Part shown: in pieces, positions 4,312 through 6,421 of the stretch
Position numbering within the stretch: the stretch's first letter is position 1
Layout: each line of letters begins with the position of its first letter
Origin: JAIEPT01 sp038217425
GTDB taxonomy: Bacteria; Planctomycetota; Planctomycetia; Gemmatales; Gemmataceae
Direction: 5' to 3'
Length of the DNA stretch: 6,421 nt
Assembly: GCA_038217425.1 (NCBI GenBank)
Contig: JBBQPM010000289.1
Location: forward strand, 1-6,421
The notes under the pieces: generated by a model
The model's database searches: none
What the model was told of the DNA's origin: nothing
Seen by the model: only the letters and a program-made list of their open reading frames with translations
Translations under genes and position numbers: made by a program

Positions 4312-5520
4312 TCACGCTGCCGAACGCCAGCGCGCCGCAGGGCTTTGCGCCGACATCCAGGCCAAGCAGCGCGCCCAGTTCTCCTTGACGCCCGGCGTGA
4401 AACTTCCCAGTAGTCTCGATCCCGCCGCCCCCGTCGCCGACGGCAGATTGACCGGCACGTTGTCGAGCGTGAGCGCCGCCAGGCCCGCGAACGCCACTGC
4501 CTTGCGCGCCTCCGCGGGGATGCCGAATTGATCCAGTCGCTCCACCGGCGTGGGCGTCATCTCCTGTTCCAGCAAACGCCATAATAGCCCGTTGCGCACG
4601 CAGCCGCCGCTCAGCAAAATGCGGTCGGGCTTGGGGAAATGCTTGCCCAGCTCGCAGAGAATGCTCCGGGCCACAAAGTGGGTCGCCGTGCACAGGAGGT
4701 CGTGCAGCGCCCATTGTTCGCGTTTGAGTTCGGCCAGCGCTTCGTCCACGAACTCGGCGCCGAAATCGTCCGGCGCGACCGTTCGGGGCAAGCGTTTCTG
4801 AAAGAACGGATGATTCAGCCAGCGTGCGAGCAGCGGTTCGATGCATCGGCCCTGCACGGCATGTTTGCCGCCGGCGTCGAACGCTTCCTTGCCGCCGGTG
4901 ACGCGGTGGATGAAGCGATCGAGCAACAAGGCGCAAGGTCCAACCTGAAAGGCGACCGTGTCCCAGAGATCGCGCTCCGGATGCAGCGAGACGGCAGTGG
5001 CCACGCCCCCCAGATGCAGCAGCACGCGGTGTTCGTCAGGATGCTGAAAGAGCATGGCGTCGAGGATCGGCGTGAGCGGCGCCCCTTGCCCCCCCAGCAC
5101 CACGTCTCGGCTCCGGAAATCGCTGAGCACGCTGATCCCGGTCCCCTCCGCCAGCGCCGCCGGCATGCCGAAACTGAGCGTGTTGGGGAAGCGCGAATCG
5201 GGATCGTGCCAGACCGTCTGCCCCGACAGCGCGATGGCCAGCACCTGATCGCGAGCGAATTGTGTTTGATCGAGCAGCTTGAAGACGGCGCTGGAGAACG
5301 TCTCGCCGAGGACGCGGTGCATCATGCCGAGCTGTCGCAAGGTCGGCGCGGGCAGGCGCAGGAGTTCGCGCAGCTCGCGCGGATAGGCGAGCCGAAGGAA
5401 TCGGCCTGGACCGCAGGAGAGTTTGAGGTCCAGCCCGATGCCGTCCACGCGAACGAGGGCGGCGTCGACGCCGTTGCGGCTCGTTCCGGAAGACAGGCCG
5501 AGGATCCAGCGCGTCGCCAT
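4312..5520 (-). CDS. AnmK-like kinase (anhydro-N-acetylmuramic acid kinase family), divergent active site
   Basis: The family phosphorylates 1,6-anhydro-MurNAc during peptidoglycan recycling, in the cytosol. This 402-residue protein is a little longer than typical AnmK (about 370). It has SGTSRNGVDAAL (11-22), SGQTVWHDP (99-107), DFRSRDVVLGGQGAPLTP (134-151), LHLGGVATAV (169-178), LSGGCVRNGLL (303-313) and EARKAVAFAGLAALTL (337-352), then NLPSATGAAGSRLLG. Two expected acidic residues are changed. The SGTSxDGVD Asp is Asn16, and the Asp of the usual FDTGPGN motif, reported as catalytic base, is Gln192 in FQVGPCA. The protein may have another substrate, weak activity or a binding role. A tail after TPG (NWARCLAWM) lies outside the usual family end. 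AAGGAG (plus-strand 5527-5532) lies 6 bases before the ATG. The gene is second in an operon, 12 bases after the GATase-like gene. Confidence 0.85.
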   Translation of the reverse strand: MATRWILGLSSGTSRNGVDAALVRVDGIGLDLKLSCGPGRFLRLAYPRELRELLRLPAPTLRQLGMMHRVLGETFSSAVFKLLDQTQFARDQVLAIALSGQTVWHDPDSRFPNTLSFGMPAALAEGTGISVLSDFRSRDVVLGGQGAPLTPILDAMLFQHPDEHRVLLHLGGVATAVSLHPERDLWDTVAFQVGPCALLLDRFIHRVTGGKEAFDAGGKHAVQGRCIEPLLARWLNHPFFQKRLPRTVAPDDFGAEFVDEALAELKREQWALHDLLCTATHFVARSILCELGKHFPKPDRILLSGGCVRNGLLWRLLEQEMTPTPVERLDQFGIPAEARKAVAFAGLAALTLDNVPVNLPSATGAAGSRLLGSFTPGVKENWARCLAWMSAQSPAARWRSAA

Positions 5521-5532
5521 GGCTTGCTCCTT

Positions 5533-6288
5533 TTATGCTGCGAGAGCGAGGGCGCCTTCGTTTTGGCCGCACGCTTGCAGGAAGCATTCGAAGAGCTGCA
5601 TCTCCAGTGCGGACGCGGCGTCGGCCTCGGGATGCCATTGCAGACCCAGGGCGAACCAGTTCGGATCGGTGCTTTCGATTGCTTCGATCACGCCGTCGGG
5701 CGCCGTCGCCGCCACGCGCCACTGCGACGTGATCTGCCGCACCGCTTGATGGTGATTGGAGACGACCAGCAGCTCGGCGTCGCCGTAAATGTCGTCGAGC
5801 CGGGAGTTCTTGACGAGATTGACGCGATGGCGATGCGGCCCCGTCGTGGACGCGTCCATGTGCGGCAGCGCCTTGGAAAGCTGTTCGGGGAGATGGGTGT
5901 AGAGAGCGCCGCCGCTGGTGACGCAGAGTTGTTGCATGCCCAGGCCGATGCCCAGGACCGGCATTTGCCGTGCGAAGATTGCTTTAAGAAGAATGCGGTC
6001 GCTTTCGTCGCGCACATCGGACATGGGATGAACGCTGGCGTGCCAGGGTTGCCCGTAGCGGCGCGGATCGAGATCGAGCCCGCCGGTGAGGAGGAAGCCG
6101 TCGACGCGATCGAGGAAAGCGCTTTGGTCCGCCTCCTTGGCGAAGGGGGGCATGAGGACCGGGAGCCCCCCCGCGTGGAGCACCGCCTGGGCGTAATTGG
6201 GGCTCAGGCGCAGGATCGGTTTCGTCCCCTTGGCGGCAGGAGACACGTCCATGTTGATGCCGATGACGGGTCTATGCGTGGCAGCCAT
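5533..6288 (-). CDS. Class I glutamine amidotransferase-like protein (PuuD/peptidase C26 type) lacking the nucleophile
   Basis: The 251-residue protein has the layout of gamma-glutamyl-gamma-aminobutyrate hydrolases: RPVIGINMD at the N-terminus (6-14), LTGGLDLDPRRYG (67-79), VLGIGLGMQQLCVTSGGALY (111-130), SNHHQAV (177-183), APDGVIEAIE (196-205) and GLQWHPE (215-221). Active members use a Cys in a GICRG elbow, with the His and Glu of HPE. Here the elbow reads GIGLG, so the nucleophile position 115 is Gly (GGC, plus-strand 5944-5946), while His219 and Glu221 remain. Cys122 lies seven residues further on and is not the standard position. Classical amidohydrolase activity is therefore unlikely. 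I recall similar GIGxGMQ elbows in other planctomycete proteins, which would make this a conserved trait rather than decay. GGAGG (plus-strand CCTCC, 6296-6300) lies 7 bases before the ATG. It is the first gene of the operon with the AnmK-like kinase. Physiological role unknown. Confidence 0.85.
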   Translation of the reverse strand: MAATHRPVIGINMDVSPAAKGTKPILRLSPNYAQAVLHAGGLPVLMPPFAKEADQSAFLDRVDGFLLTGGLDLDPRRYGQPWHASVHPMSDVRDESDRILLKAIFARQMPVLGIGLGMQQLCVTSGGALYTHLPEQLSKALPHMDASTTGPHRHRVNLVKNSRLDDIYGDAELLVVSNHHQAVRQITSQWRVAATAPDGVIEAIESTDPNWFALGLQWHPEADAASALEMQLFECFLQACGQNEGALALAA

Positions 6289-6324
6289 CTGAAGTCCTCC
6301 GTGACAGGTTCTGTTCCGGGCGGG

Positions 6325-6353
6325 ACTATAGCGAGTGGTCCTCCGCGAAAAAA
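6325..6353 (-). promoter_or_regulatory. Candidate promoter of the GATase-AnmK operon
   Basis: On the minus strand, TATAGT (plus-strand ACTATA, 6325-6330) is a 5/6 match to a -10 box, 36 bases upstream of the ATG. Exactly 17 bases further upstream is a run of six T (6348-6353), a poor -35 box. The good -10 and the position make it the best candidate in the 133 bases upstream of the operon. Confidence 0.35.
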
Positions 6354-6385
6354 GAGAGAGTTACTGGGAGTGACAACAGATTCCA

Positions 6386-6413
6386 GCGAGCCAGGTTGCG
6401 TTAGCGCCTGGAG
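6386..6413 (+). repeat. REP-like palindromic repeat, right copy
   Basis: This is a 28-base unit starting GCGAGCCAGG, with core GCGTTAGCG and ending CCTGGAG. CCAGG (6391-6395) pairs with CCTGG (6407-6411), and the inner GC-GTTA-GC can form a small cap. It matches the left copy (19-46, opposite strand) except at two positions, the T/C at 6397 and the T/A at 6402. It lies upstream of the minus-strand operon. The element may continue past the window end. Confidence 0.6.
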
Positions 6414-6421
6414 AACAGCGG

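Noticed and set aside
2102..4936. Long minus-strand open frames (2102-3301 and 3302-4936) over the DUF4838 gene and into the AnmK gene
   Set aside because: They are Arg/Ala/Pro-rich shadows typical of GC-rich DNA, without domains, and overlap well-supported genes.
1..6421. CRISPR array, tRNA, rRNA or insertion sequence
   Set aside because: No regularly spaced direct repeats, no tRNA cloverleaf or rRNA segment, and no transposase-like protein were seen on either strand.

Overview
The window looks like planctomycete chromosome, probably Pirellulales-like. It is GC-rich. It carries an ECF-type sigma factor of a style common in that phylum, a secreted DUF4838 protein, an AnmK-like kinase and a class I glutamine amidotransferase-like protein. 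It also holds short palindromic repeats with a GCGTTAGCG-type core that resemble dispersed elements I remember from these genomes. The taxonomic call is inference from protein style; there is no marker gene.

Layout: a REP-like repeat lies at 19-46. A small single-pass membrane protein (169-498, +) follows and converges on an ECF sigma factor (574-1326, -). A long palindrome (509-569), made of two head-to-head REP-like units, separates these two genes. Next comes a 439-base stretch without a gene (1327-1765) that is dense in RNA structure. Its centre is a c-di-GMP-I (GEMM) riboswitch aptamer (1502-1615), and it ends in a hairpin that buries the Shine-Dalgarno sequence of the next gene. That gene (1766-4288, +) encodes a secreted DUF4838 glycosidase-like protein of 840 residues. 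It converges, with a 23-base gap, on a two-gene minus-strand operon: a GATase-like protein (5533-6288) followed 12 bases later by an AnmK-like kinase (4312-5520). The right end carries a second REP-like repeat (6386-6413), a 26/28 match to the left one in opposite orientation.

The most interesting part is the leader of the DUF4838 gene. The aptamer keeps the ligand-contact positions G20, A47 and C92 (Vc2 numbering), so c-di-GMP is the predicted ligand rather than cGAMP. It is nested inside two long-range helices, a 12-bp one (1464-1475 with 1698-1709) and a 7-bp one (1488-1494 with 1673-1679). These helices are not part of the standard aptamer. Downstream are several local hairpins, one of which competes with aptamer helix P1, and an SD-sequestering stem that ends two bases before the ATG. 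This suggests second-messenger control of a secreted carbohydrate-active protein.

The second point of interest is the minus-strand pair. Both proteins belong to recognisable enzyme families, but each lacks a residue normally needed for catalysis. The GATase nucleophile Cys is Gly, and the AnmK motif Asp is Gln. They may be a co-transcribed pair of repurposed or divergent enzymes.
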